Of a DNA stretch of 12,478 bases, positions 1-8,162 are shown in pieces. The notes beneath the pieces are model-generated. The model was not told where the DNA came from, searched no databases, and saw only the letters and a program-made list of their open reading frames with translations. Source of the DNA: Clavulina sp. PMI_390 (lineage: Eukaryota; Basidiomycota; Agaricomycetes; Cantharellales; Hydnaceae); contig WIDE01000277.1 in the NCBI GenBank assembly GCA_015039315.1, positions 2,395 to 14,872 on the forward strand, written 5' to 3'. A program made the translations under genes and the position numbers. The stretch's first letter is position 1. The number at the start of each line of letters is the position of its first letter.

Positions 1-6
1 GATATG

Positions 7-345
7 GCATCTGAACATTGAAATATGTCATCTGAGGTGCAAATGCCATTTCTCATTCCAGTATCTGAACATTGGAATGTGTCATTTGAACATCAGATAC
101 CACCTCCAGTTTGGGGATCTGAACATTGGGATACATCATCTGAACATCAGATCCCCAAAGGGGAAGTGGGATCTGAACATTGGAAAAGGTCATCTGAATG
201 TCAGATCTGCAGTGTGGAAACAGGATCTGAACATTGGAATAGGCTATATGAACCTCAGATCCCCAATATGGAAATGGGATCTGAGAATTGAACATGGTAT
301 CTGAGTCTCAACACTCAAAGCCATCAATTTTCACATAGGACATGA
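7..345. repeat. 54-bp minisatellite array
   Basis: The core GGATCTGAACATTGG recurs at 7, 61, 115, 169, 223 and 277, an exact 54-bp spacing, with one more degenerate unit near 344 after a 67-bp step. Each unit also holds a second, diverged CATCTGAACATCAGAT block about 21 bp after the first. In the best unit GGGGATCTGA (113-122) pairs with TCAGATCCCC (147-156), a perfect 10-bp stem with a 24-base loop. Because 54 is divisible by three and the unit lacks stops, several frames stay open; the + frame 25-291 would give an 18-residue repeat (SEHWN...SSEHQIP). I treat that frame as a by-product of the repeat. The array may extend left of the window. Confidence 0.9.
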
Positions 346-1480
346 ATCTGAACATTCAGATGACAATTGGGCATATGGCTATGTAAATTCTCAGATTCTC
401 CCTCCCTTCTGCCTGCAATTTAATGTGAATGGGCTGCATTATCCCAAAATGTTTCAACTACTTGATAGTGCTGCTATGTTGATTCTCTCATCCTAGGCAA
501 GGCAACTCTTGCAGGCTTCTCTGTCTTCTCCTATTCAAACGTCCCTTTCAAAGGCTTGAGCTAACTCTAATGATTCCACAGAGCACTTAGACTACCTGCA
601 ACATGTAAAGAATCAGGGTATCATTCTGTCCCCCTCGCTTCAATATATCATCATCTACTGAACTATCAATGCGATAGTCTTTCACTGAATAATGTTGATT
701 GCTCTCCCACTATGGCACACGCAATATACACTCTTGATGAGAAAATTTTCGTCCACTCAATAAACTAACAGATCTCCTTTACTGCCGAAGTCCCCATTCT
801 AGCCAGAGTAACTATGTGCACGATTGAAACCGCCAAGACGCGCATAAAAGACCTTACAGCACTCCAAAGATCACCTGTTGCTCCCACTGCCACCCTTGCA
901 CTAAGCTTGCCCAAATTGATCATAAGGATACAGTCTAACCCTGCAAACAATGCTTACGCAAAATAGTTTCTGGGGATCAATAGACTTCGCTAGCCCTCTC
1001 AAAGTTTACTAAACAGCATTTTCTATTATTCAGTCCTGGAATGAGGCCGTTAAGAAAACAAAAGCGACTGGCTTGACCAATAACACCACCACCTCTCGCA
1101 CAAATTTTGGTGCACTGCTACTCGGAAGAAATAATTTCGCGAGATTCAACGCATCTTTGCTGTTCTCCCTGACCAGCGCTCTGGGTGATCCTTCTTAGAT
1201 GCTAAATTCAACAGTATCACGATCACAGAAAAGACCAATAATATGACATCCTTCGGTGTCCTTGCACTTCCGCTTTATGTTAGGCCCGGATTATTTGAAT
1301 CGCGAGATCATCTTAGTAGTCACAAGGAGGTCTATGGTATTGAACCTCACCCCCCGAAGGATTAAACTCTTGTAAGATAATAACAATATCTCGAGATATA
1401 CCGCTTCAATTGCATCGCTGGATAGGTGTACGCATAGTGTAGGTGATACTTTATCAGCAAATACCCTCGGACCCTTTTTT
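346..1480. other. Gene-poor stretch with weak ORF debris
   Basis: No recognisable gene. Two adjoining + frames have protein-like composition: 769-966 (65 codons, containing ARVTMCTIETAKTRIKDL) and 1013-1198 (61 codons, containing SWNEAVKKTKATGL). They lie in different frames, have no convincing start, and match no family I recognise. They could be remnants of one decayed gene or transposon, or chance. Nothing else in the interval stands out. Confidence 0.3.
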
Positions 1481-1486
1481 TTGCCT

Positions 1487-1536
1487 GTTTGGACCGTTTG
1501 GCCTGTTTAGAGGGCCAAACGGGCCAAAATCCAAAC
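1487..1536. repeat. GTTTGGCC hairpin / palindromic repeat
   Basis: CCGTTTGGCC (1494-1503) pairs perfectly with GGCCAAACGG (1513-1522) around a 9-base loop. An outer stem GTTTGGA (1487-1493) pairs with TCCAAAC (1530-1536). A T-tract (about 1475-1482) precedes it, and AAACAGGC near 1585-1592 can pair with GCCTGTTT at 1483-1490. Iterated GTTTGG/CCAAAC motifs resemble the subterminal arrays of hAT-type MITEs, but I found no target duplication, so the class is only a guess. Confidence 0.6.
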
Positions 1537-2306
1537 GGATTAATTCGGTTCAAACAAAGGGTAACCGTTTCAGATACGAAAACACGTCAAACAGGCTGAG
1601 AAAGCGGCCGACTTTTTCTGATGCTCTGGAGCCTTAATTAGGACCATCAAGTAGAAGCGGTTGAGTCTACACATATTCCATGGGTTAAGGAAAGGAGGTA
1701 CATTACCGTCTTGATCTACTCGCCGCAAACTATGAAGAACGAGGAAGTAAATGGCTTGCGATGATGGGAGTATTCAGAAGTTCATATTATGTAGTGCACT
1801 CAAGTCAAATCAACAAGGCATCTTTCTGGGTGTGTGATGTGTTGAGAGTTTGAGAATCGGTGGGGGCAAGTGAGAGTTTCCGTTCGTAGCGCATGCGGCC
1901 TACAGTACTCTCTTCTCTGAGAATCTAATAGTATAACTCTGCAAGATGTACATCTTATTAAATGTGAATAATCCTAAAATTTAAGGCAATGTGGCGGAAA
2001 AATTGTTGCTGATTTGAAATAGGTGGGGGGTCGCGAAAGCGCATATGCTATCATTAGAGGGTTGAGACGTGGTAAGGCTATCGCTTGATGAGTCAAAGAA
2101 GGAGAGTTACAAAGTCATCAATGAGAAATAGTTGGTGAAAGACTGTTTAGAGTATATCTGAGGGTATGGATAGATTTGCACATCAAGAAATGCTCGAAAT
2201 CAAGATGCATGGGAGCAGCTATCGTGGCCCTGTATGGTGAGATGGGGTTTATTCATAGCGGGAGTATCTTCAGTTCAGGCTCTCATGATTGGGTAGTTCA
2301 TTCGAA
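1537..2306. other. Intergenic, no gene seen
   Basis: About 770 bases with dense stops in all frames, no repeat shared with the rest of the window and no recognisable protein fragment. It ends at the TA dinucleotide flanking the next element. Confidence 0.5.
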
Positions 2307-2308
2307 TA

Positions 2309-3129
2309 CTGTCCTAATTCGACCATAGTTTCACGTCACGGTCACAGCCCCCCGTGAATTGAAACACCACAAAACTTTTTGGTCATGGTCACAAGCTTGG
2401 GGGGGTCCGGCGAATGCCGAAAATCGTCTAAATTGCCCAAAAATACCGGAAAAGGCGGTAAAATTTGAAATAAGCTTGAGACATCGCCAGCAGATATAAC
2501 AAAATCCGTTCGGGCTGCCTTTTGCGACCTGAGAAGGCTCCTCAGCCTGAAAAGATCTTGATCAATATATAGTAGATGTCATCACAGTGCGTGTAATAAT
2601 ATTGGACGACAGAGATGTTACTATCTACCACAATCAATCCTTTTTCGATTGTTTTTAGGGAAACAGGGGGGAGGAACGATCCTACTAGCTCTGGGGGTAC
2701 CAATGCATATGAGACAATTCTGTCGATGAGGGAGGCGCGCTCCAGCAGCTCCTTTGAGCTAGGGGATGGCATGACAAGGCAGCAAGAGTTGGGTAAAGGA
2801 AGAAAAAGGTAGACGCTTATTTAACACAGCTCTCATATGAACAGAGTGAAGTTTTCACCATCATAGCGGCATAGAGCTACAAACGACCGCACAGGCACTC
2901 ATAGCAATGGTCACGGATATTCACCTTACTGAAATATCATCAAGAGATCGAGATCGAGACTGAAGAGATTGACGATGGCGAGCCAACTAAAGTCATCGGG
3001 TAGGTGAGGTGCCCGCCGAGATTGATAGGTGCCGATTTTTGTCACACCCGTGAATCAGTGAATCGCCGTCCTGCGGGCGTGAAACAGGTCACAAGTCACA
3101 CCCGTGAAACTATGGTCGAATTAGGACAG
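2309..3129. mobile_element. 821-bp non-autonomous TA-flanked DNA transposon (Tc1/mariner-like MITE)
   Basis: The left end begins CTGTCCTAATTCGACCAT and the right end is its exact reverse complement; the perfect terminal inverted repeat is 27 bp (2309-2335 and 3103-3129). TA lies directly outside both ends (2307-2308 and 3130-3131), the target signature of the Tc1/mariner superfamily. Subterminal zones are rich in short GTCAC/GTGAC and CCCGTGAA motifs on both sides (about 2331-2395 and 3043-3110), as expected of transposase-binding regions. No transposase is visible. The longest internal frame (2542-2772, minus, 76 codons, containing KELLERASLIDRIVSYALVP) has protein-like composition but no DDE motif, so the element is probably mobilised in trans. 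The class assignment from TA plus terminal repeats is inference. Confidence 0.85.
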
Positions 3130-3131
3130 TA

Positions 3132-3961
3132 AAGTGATGAAATCAAGCGATAAGCAGTGTTCAGTTCAAGCGGGAGTTCAGGAATGATTCATAAATTAGA
3201 TTGAGTGAAAAGAGAGTGATGATATCTACATTTCTATAGGTATCTATTAGACAATATAAGAGCAGGAAGAACGACCGGAAGCTGATTGGCTCGCTCATGA
3301 TGGTTCTGCCCGCTATTCTAATCCGCCTGTTACCGTCACATTCCGCACTTGGTTCTCTCCATCCTCCTCCCACCATCCTGCGTTCGTGAGATGGTAATTA
3401 CCCCATATTTTGATTCCAAGACAGCTCTCTAACTATTACGGCACCATTCGTAACCCTGTGCGCCGCATTCGCCGCCCTGAGAATACTAAAGAGGTGAGCC
3501 CAATGATTGCCGCGTTCAATAGCATGGCGATCGTTCTCTGATATCCACACCGTATACCAGATGGCCTATGTATATGATGGGACGCCAAGCCTGCCCTGCG
3601 ATTACTGCGGCCGCGTCTGCCTTTCATTGGTGGCTCGCTTTTGGTGCTGTGATCATTTCACCGCAATTACTTCCACTCTGGCTCATGGTCTCACATTTCT
3701 ACACTCTATACCTCTTGACAACGTGTCGGGCTGATCGCTTAAGCTTACCAACCCACTCTGTCTCAGGTCACTAGGTTTTTCTAATGGTGTGACCTGGAGA
3801 TGGTTGCAGTGCTAAGGTTCGATTGCGATTTATGATCGTTGACTGATTTGTTTGCGATTTCTGAGCTCTAATCTTTCTGGCAGGTGGTCCGTACTTGCCT
3901 GAAACACATAAACGAACACTTCATCAATATCATCCATCGAAACACTTAAGATGATCATCCA
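3132..3961. other. Intergenic stretch with one weak hydrophobic ORF
   Basis: No recognisable gene. The + frame 3568-3774 (68 codons) has a hydrophobic stretch (WWLAFGAVIISPQLLPLWL) that could be a membrane helix. It has no known domain, and overlapping frames are also open, so I do not call a gene. Confidence 0.3.
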
Positions 3962-4464
3962 GCTCGCTCCTTATGATACCTAGACACCATGTACCCTCGC
4001 CCATATACGCATCATCAATCAAGATTCATTTCAATATCACTGTCTGCATCGTACATATAAAACATACTTATGATGTTAACTTCAACACATCAATCCTTAT
4101 TGGAGTTGACACATCCCTACCTGGCCCTCAACTGTCCTCTCTCCACCTTCGGCCCTGTTCCGGAATTCCCTTGCTTGAATATTCAACAACTCCCGGAATA
4201 TAGCGTGAATTATCATCGTAATCATCATCAATGGCTTAGGGTGCCTGAGACACGGGTTTGAGGCTCGGGTTTTTCAATTAAGCTTAACGACTTGAGATAT
4301 CATTTAATACCATCCACATCCTACAGCCAAATTTATTGTGAACAGCTTTCAACTCTAAGCTAAGTGCACACTTCAACTTTGTCTGTCTTTTGCCAGAGCT
4401 TGGCACTTCTGGGGAATCCACTGAGTCTGTGAAGTGCATCATGCTCGCGCAACATAACATTCCA

Positions 4465-4784
4465 TCATTGATTCTGATTTATCACAGCACAACTTTCCGA
4501 ATCATACGGATCAAGAATTGTCACAATATAGATCCAGTTACAGTGCCCAAGCCCCCAACGGATTTTCTGCACGGCACCACCCTTGACGGCGTTTACTCCC
4601 AGCCCATAGCATGAAATTTGATGTCCTTCACTCTTCCCTTTCGTCTCCATTCCATCACATGAGCCTTTCCCACAACATCATGTCGGAAGAATGAAGATCC
4701 AGAGTGAATGTTGCGGGTTATGACCGGACACTGAGCATTGCTTCTGCCGATCTGCCCCCTTGGCTGCAACCATAATTTAAGCAT
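4465..4784 (-). pseudogene. Degenerate ORF pair in duplicated block, unknown family
   Basis: Two overlapping minus frames, 4784-4593 and 4650-4465, read as one protein if a frame change is allowed. The first ends in KGRVKDIKFHAMGWE; the second contains VKGGAVQKIRWGLGHCN followed by IYIVTILDPYDSE. The right-arm copy (11391-11640, plus) encodes the matching VKGGAVQQIHWRYGHCD, then a TAG in place of the Trp codon, then IYIARVLNLYNSE. The partner also has TGA at two Trp positions and one Arg position of the first piece. I recognise no domain. Whether this was ever translated is inference from shared open frames only. Confidence 0.35.
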
Positions 4785-4805
4785 AACAAGAATATCGAGA
4801 CTGGA

Positions 4806-5080
4806 TTAATCATGCAAATGAAAAGGTCCCCTAGCAAGAATCGCATCTGGCAACGTCTCAAATGATATATAATTTGGATTATCTCGCACACGATCTACTT
4901 TGACAAAGTAACAAGAAAGGTATATGGCGCGAGAACTTTCCGTCACATCAAATTGGAGTTCACAGCCGCAAGGACTGTGGTATAACTATAGGCAGTCACG
5001 ATGTTGCTTCGTGGGTCCATCACCAGTGTATTTTTGATACATTCACTCTCCTCAAACTCTTGATTGCGCCCCATGATCAT
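4806..5080 (-). pseudogene. Remnant ORF copy (alpha) of the unknown protein family
   Basis: On the minus strand an ATG (5078-5080) opens MIMGRNQEFEESE, matching the frame at 7989-8162 (LIMEHNQEHVEN). After about a 1-nt frameshift the shared frame continues SPCGCELQFDVTESSRAIY and ends at TAA (4806-4808) after LPDAILARGPFHLHD. The right-arm copy ends at the same TAA (10241-10243) after VPDAIVAREPFRFDD. Both this copy and the one at 7617-8162 have TAG a few codons before the ATG. The segment is Cys-rich. I do not recognise the family, and the frameshift makes this copy non-functional as it stands. Confidence 0.4.
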
Positions 5081-5235
5081 GTCGAAACCTCTCTAAACGT
5101 TTGGAGGATACTGAACTAAGTTTTTGATGGGAAGTAGAGACCTGTGGCCAGAACAGCTTCCTCGCGCAATGTGTTCACTGCACTGTTGTTTTACATTATA
5201 ATGCTTGGCGATCTCTTTGTACATGACCCACTTTA

Positions 5236-6050
5236 TGGGCATCATTCTGCCTTTTTATTCAAACATAATTATTTACACACCAATCACTATTGGTTCAAGG
5301 CTTTGGGGTTGTGGGCTAAGATTGTGACACTTAACAAGTGGAGAATTATTTACACGCACAAAAATTGAGGGTCAGAATTAATTACACACACACATCCCAA
5401 GTGGGAATTAATTACACGCACACAGTGTTTGACCAAGGTACACAAACTCACCTGCACCAATAGCAGGGTCAATTAATTGCACACAACTAATCTTGACTGA
5501 ATTATCTACACATAAGAGACCTGGCTGAATTAAGCACACACAAGCACCAGAAATTTCCAATCCGGAGTCAGGCACCCTTTGGACAAGATTCCACCTTTAC
5601 TACTTGCCACATGGCCATGGTGTCCAAAATCACTGCAAAATGGCTTCAGGGAAGACCAGAAGCCAATCGGAAGCCGTAACCGGTCATACCGCCATGTGCT
5701 TGTTATGGTGAATGGTTGCGGAAAGTTGGGATGACGTCATAGTCATCCGGGAAGAATGGGAAGCCAATAGTGTACTTACTGTGTGAAGCAATCCTTCGCG
5801 TCCTGAATGATATTTGCAGGTAACTAATTGAGACTAATAGTTGGTGTGTGCGTGTAATTAATCTTGACACAAAAGTGTGTGTGTAATTAATTACAACCAA
5901 AAATGTGTGCGTGTAATTAATTCTGGCACCAGATTTGCATGTGCACATAACATCTATTCCAAGCCATTTGTGTAATTTGCACAATACCCTTGAACAAACC
6001 TGAAATGTGTGTGCGTAATCCAGAAGAATAAAAAGGCAGTTTGATTTCCA
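5236..6050. mobile_element. 815-bp TA-flanked MITE with ACACGCACA subterminal arrays
   Basis: The ends TGGGCATCATTCTGCCTTTT... and the reverse complement TGGAAATCAAACTGCCTTTT... agree at 21 of 25 positions (5236-5260 and 6026-6050), with TA directly outside both (5234-5235 and 6051-6052). Inside each end lies an array of GAATTAATTACACGCACAC-like motifs, reading forward on the left (about 5265, 5342, 5376, 5412, 5471, 5499, 5526) and reversed on the right (about 5843, 5877, 5905, 6005). The central 250 bp (about 5560-5810) is unrelated. No transposase ORF is present. The 117-codon minus frame at 5703-6056 simply runs through the right array. It interrupts the left arm of the inverted duplication. 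Confidence 0.8.
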
Positions 6051-6164
6051 TACCACTTCTCAGAATGTTATTGAATCTCTTCTAATATAAAAATTTGCTG
6101 TTTATATGTCGCTTACTGAGATATTTGCGAATGCATACTCTTGCAAGCACCGTACATTCTAGTA
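6051..6164 (-). repeat. Left arm, continuation of copy alpha beyond the MITE
   Basis: On the minus strand this begins CTAGAATGTACGGTGCTTGC, identical to the + strand at 7887-7906 (22-bp perfect inverted match over 6143-6164 and 7885-7906). It then diverges but stays alignable for some tens of bases. It ends abruptly where the sequence starting TATATAACACC (6163 on) begins, giving a head-to-head junction between two copies of the duplicated block. Confidence 0.65.
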
Positions 6165-6714
6165 TATAACACCATGATAGTTTCGCTGCCTTGTCACGGT
6201 CAGTGAGGCTCTCCTTACTGACAAAAGCGTGGGTTTTTCCCTGTCGCCACTGTCTAATTTATGTGGGTTTTCTCCTGGTATATATAGTCGCTATGCTGCT
6301 CTTCCCTTTTCTTCTGCTCAAACACTCGTGTCCGTGCACATTGCTTCTAGCCTGTTCAAAAATTCAGGGTATAGTTTCCCTGCCCCCTACCCCTCTACAT
6401 TTAACTTCTTCTTATTAGTCCAACCGATACCCTGACGAACAGAGATACACTTACTTGCTAGTAGAGGTGATTGTAATGCCGTGATTGCTGGCATGGACTG
6501 CTTGTCCAATCAGTAATGACTCATCACGTTCCCAAACCTTGTTGTACCGTTCCAGTCTACTTGTCCAGCTTTCCTTTAGTTTTGATCATTGTACTATAGA
6601 TAATTGTAGTTTACAGTCCTTAGGACGACGTGGAATCAACTCTTGTCATCCGTCCCCCTGATTCTTGTCTTTTTTGTCCCTCTTGCATAACTAATTTGCC
6701 TCGTTTCCGTTCAC
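6163..6714 (+). repeat. Left arm, segment A (inverted copy of 9470-10040)
   Basis: Reading right, this matches the reverse complement of 10040 down to about 9470: both start TATATAACACCATGA, share TTCTGCTCAAACACTCG and CACCCCTCTACATTTA-like stretches, and share GTGGAATCAACTCTTGT. A 92-base block counted by hand differs at about 14 sites. Hydrophobic frames here (6191-6435) are probably spurious because they run through the TATA box. On the minus strand a frame ending at 6620 encodes QEGQKRQESGGRMTRVDS, matching the right-arm coiled-coil remnant. The match breaks at about 6714 where an insertion begins. Confidence 0.75.
6279..6287 (+). promoter_or_regulatory. TATA box with CT-rich initiator, shared by both arms
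   Basis: TATATATAG is followed 12-30 bases later by CTCTTCCCTTTTCTTCTG, a layout typical of fungal promoters and LTR U3/R boundaries. The right arm keeps both parts in inverted orientation (9902-9911 and the purine-rich stretch near 9870-9890). No intact gene follows, so activity is not implied. Confidence 0.35.
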
Positions 6715-7195
6715 AGCACGCATTGGCGCCTATTCTGCCCAAGAATATTGAAAGAACATGAGCTGAAATGTACGAATGTCATCACTGTTTTCTGATGCCA
6801 ATCATTCCAGTCAATCATTTTAAATGGTTTCTCGAATGTACAAAAGCGACGTTTCAGAATGTTCCGCCAATGTTCTTCAAATGTTCTGGCTCAGGAACGT
6901 TCTAACTGGCGTATTGTGAAAATTTGAAAATACATCCAGAGTATTCCTTCCCAATGATATTTGCCCATCTACGATAGAAATATTCAGACATTTTGCATCA
7001 TGTTCTTCCAATGATCTTGTGCAGAACAGCCGCCGATTGGTGCCGTGCGTTCCGCTAAGCTCAACACTCAATGTAAACCCCATTTCTCAACAACTTGGCC
7101 TCTTTCAAATCCTCACCCGTAACAATGACCTTGTAACTTTCACAGAGTGGCCAGGTAAGAAACCAACAGAGGCATTTTTTTCTCTCTCATAAGCA
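6715..7195. mobile_element. Fold-back insertion in left arm
   Basis: The right arm has no counterpart of these roughly 480 bases: homology stops at about 6714 and resumes at about 7196 (CTGTCAGCGGACATT versus CTTGTCAATGGATATT in the partner). Inside, 6721-6780 and 6981-7044 form an imperfect inverted repeat (TTCTGCCCAAGAATATTGAA against TTCTGCACAAGATCATTGGA). The motif ATTG(G/A)AAGAACAT recurs at least three times on both strands. I could not find a clean target duplication, so the exact ends and class are open. Confidence 0.6.
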
Positions 7196-7906
7196 CCAAT
7201 CTGTCAGCGGACATTCCCACTGATGTCAAAAGTAACTATATATAACCAAATCTTAGCCAATTGGCGGGGATTTAAACGGTTATTAGTGCAGTATGATGAG
7301 GACGAAATGATTAAGGCTAGGTGTGTGGTAGTGGCTGAACTGCCCCAAAAGCCCCACAGTGTGCCTGAATGCCGGTCAAATGGGGCTATTCTGCGGTGCT
7401 TGAAGGTGAGGTCCTGGTGGGGGATGAGTACTCCGGGCAATTGATCCCCAATGAAGTAACAAAAGAGGCTTTCAGATATGGGGGCGGCCATTCCACTTTT
7501 GGTAGGTACGGGTCACAGTGATGGGACTGATTTGTTTCACGCTCTAGTTGGAGTACTGGCAAGGGTGAACACTTATTTCGCATGCAAGAATAGAGGATGA
7601 GGGGCTATTGTCTTTGATGATGGATCTGGTGTATATCGTTCGTGATCACGCAGCTTGTCTGTCGGACTCAGAGTTGCTGGCGCTGAGCCATAAAATAGGG
7701 CGGGAAGCTCATGAAGGTAGCTTTCGAATGCAAGAAATTGGCCATGAGTCAGCGGTGGAATAGCTAAGGATTGGCATTGTTGCGCAAGATGGTATGGCCC
7801 TTTGCAGAGTTGGTGAATGCGGTGAGTTGCTTCACAGCAACGATCTGAGGTATCTAATAGGGCTAACAGGATCTTTGTATCAACTACTAGAATGTACGGT
7901 GCTTGC
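7196..7906 (-). repeat. Left arm, segment B (inverted copy of about 8760-9460)
   Basis: This matches the right arm in inverse orientation throughout. Minus frames 7573-7923, 7386-7583 and 7204-7491 align with + frames 8905-9204, 9078-9296 and 9158-9370. Examples are ELPALFYGSAPATLSPTDKL with EFPVLFYGPAAATPSLTDKL, and CYFIGDQLPGVLIPHQDL with HYFICDLLPRILISLQDL. On the other strand the frames listed at 7411-7521 and 7617-8162 are equally shared. Being open on both strands, the coding direction cannot be settled from sequence alone. Confidence 0.75.
7411..7521 (+). pseudogene. Short shared frame with GGHST motif, unknown family
   Basis: This 37-codon frame reads VLVGDEYSGQLIPNEV and then RYGGGHSTFGRYGSQ before a TGA. 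The inverted copy in the right arm (about 9238-9120, minus) reads VLEGNEDSGQQITDKV and RYRGGHSTCDKY. The run of conserved residues, including SGQ and GGHST, makes this the more persuasive coding direction for segment B. It lies in a different frame from the ORF starting at 7617, so at least one frame change or an intron would separate them. I do not recognise the family. Confidence 0.35.
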
Positions 7907-8162
7907 GAGATCATATAATTCACAAATACCAGAGACTTTCTTCACTATTATTCCGATGCTTGGAACGGATGCTTAGAGGGATTTTGATCTGATCATGGAG
8001 CACAATCAAGAGCATGTGGAAAATTTAAAAAGTGAACGTCCAGAAGACGCTGATGATGAGCCCACGCCGCGTTGCAACTGCGTATGGTCATACTACAGTC
8101 CTTGCTGCTGTGAAGTACAATTTGATCTGCTGGAACGTTCTGGCGTCATATACCATTCTTGT
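7617..8162 (+). pseudogene. Longest remnant of the unknown duplicated protein family (copy beta)
   Basis: A single + frame runs 182 codons from ATG with only two stops, TAG at 7761-7763 and TAG at 7974-7976. It reads MMDLVYIVRDHAACLSDSEL, then KIGREAHEGSFRMQE. After the first TAG come IVAQDGMALCRVGECGELL and LLECTVLARS. After the second come MEHNQEHVENLKSERPEDAD and a Cys-rich stretch (CNCVWSYYSPCCCEVQFDLL). The right-arm copy (9034 downward, minus) shares MVDMVYTVRDKAVCPSDSEL and also has TAG at the first position. The frame is cut at SCY, where a dispersed 300-bp repeat abuts; the left and right arms continue instead with KVDRVRDNP-like sequence to a TAA. No known domain is recognised. The stops could be decay older than the duplication, or intron boundaries. 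Confidence 0.45.

Larger units (their letters stand above)
3962..5235 (-). repeat. Left arm of large inverted duplication, outer part (copy alpha)
   Basis: Read on the minus strand, this segment matches the + strand of 10091-12136 once the hAT element there is ignored. The match runs from GGTATCATAAGGAGCGAG at the outer end (12118 onward in the partner) through the block beginning GGATCTTCATTC (11391 in the partner) to the stretch around AGATAATCCA (10170 in the partner). It contains the site equivalent to the hAT insertion point (about 4741-4768) without the insertion. Residual open pieces on the minus strand are listed separately. It stops at a TA where an 815-bp element is inserted and resumes on the other side. 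Confidence 0.8.

Noticed and set aside
25..291. Repeat-protein gene SEHW...
   Set aside because: Other frames and the opposite strand are open too because the period is a multiple of three and the unit lacks stops; no start context or extension supports a gene.
7..345. CRISPR-like array
   Set aside because: Repeats and intervening bases are both similar between units and the period is a continuous tandem; there are no unique spacers, and the surroundings look eukaryotic.
3568..3774. Membrane protein gene
   Set aside because: A single hydrophobic stretch, overlapping open frames, no homologous copy and no recognised family.
5265..5545. Telomere-like repeat
   Set aside because: Motifs are spaced about 30-60 bp apart with unrelated sequence between and are mirrored at the other end of a TA-flanked element.
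5703..6056. 117-codon minus ORF
   Set aside because: It runs through the ACACGCACA motif array and the terminal repeat of the MITE; the THTF/THQL repetition reflects the DNA motif.
6163..6714. LTR of a retrotransposon
   Set aside because: It has a TATA box and CT-rich stretch but no TG...CA ends, no 5-bp duplication and no direct-repeat partner.
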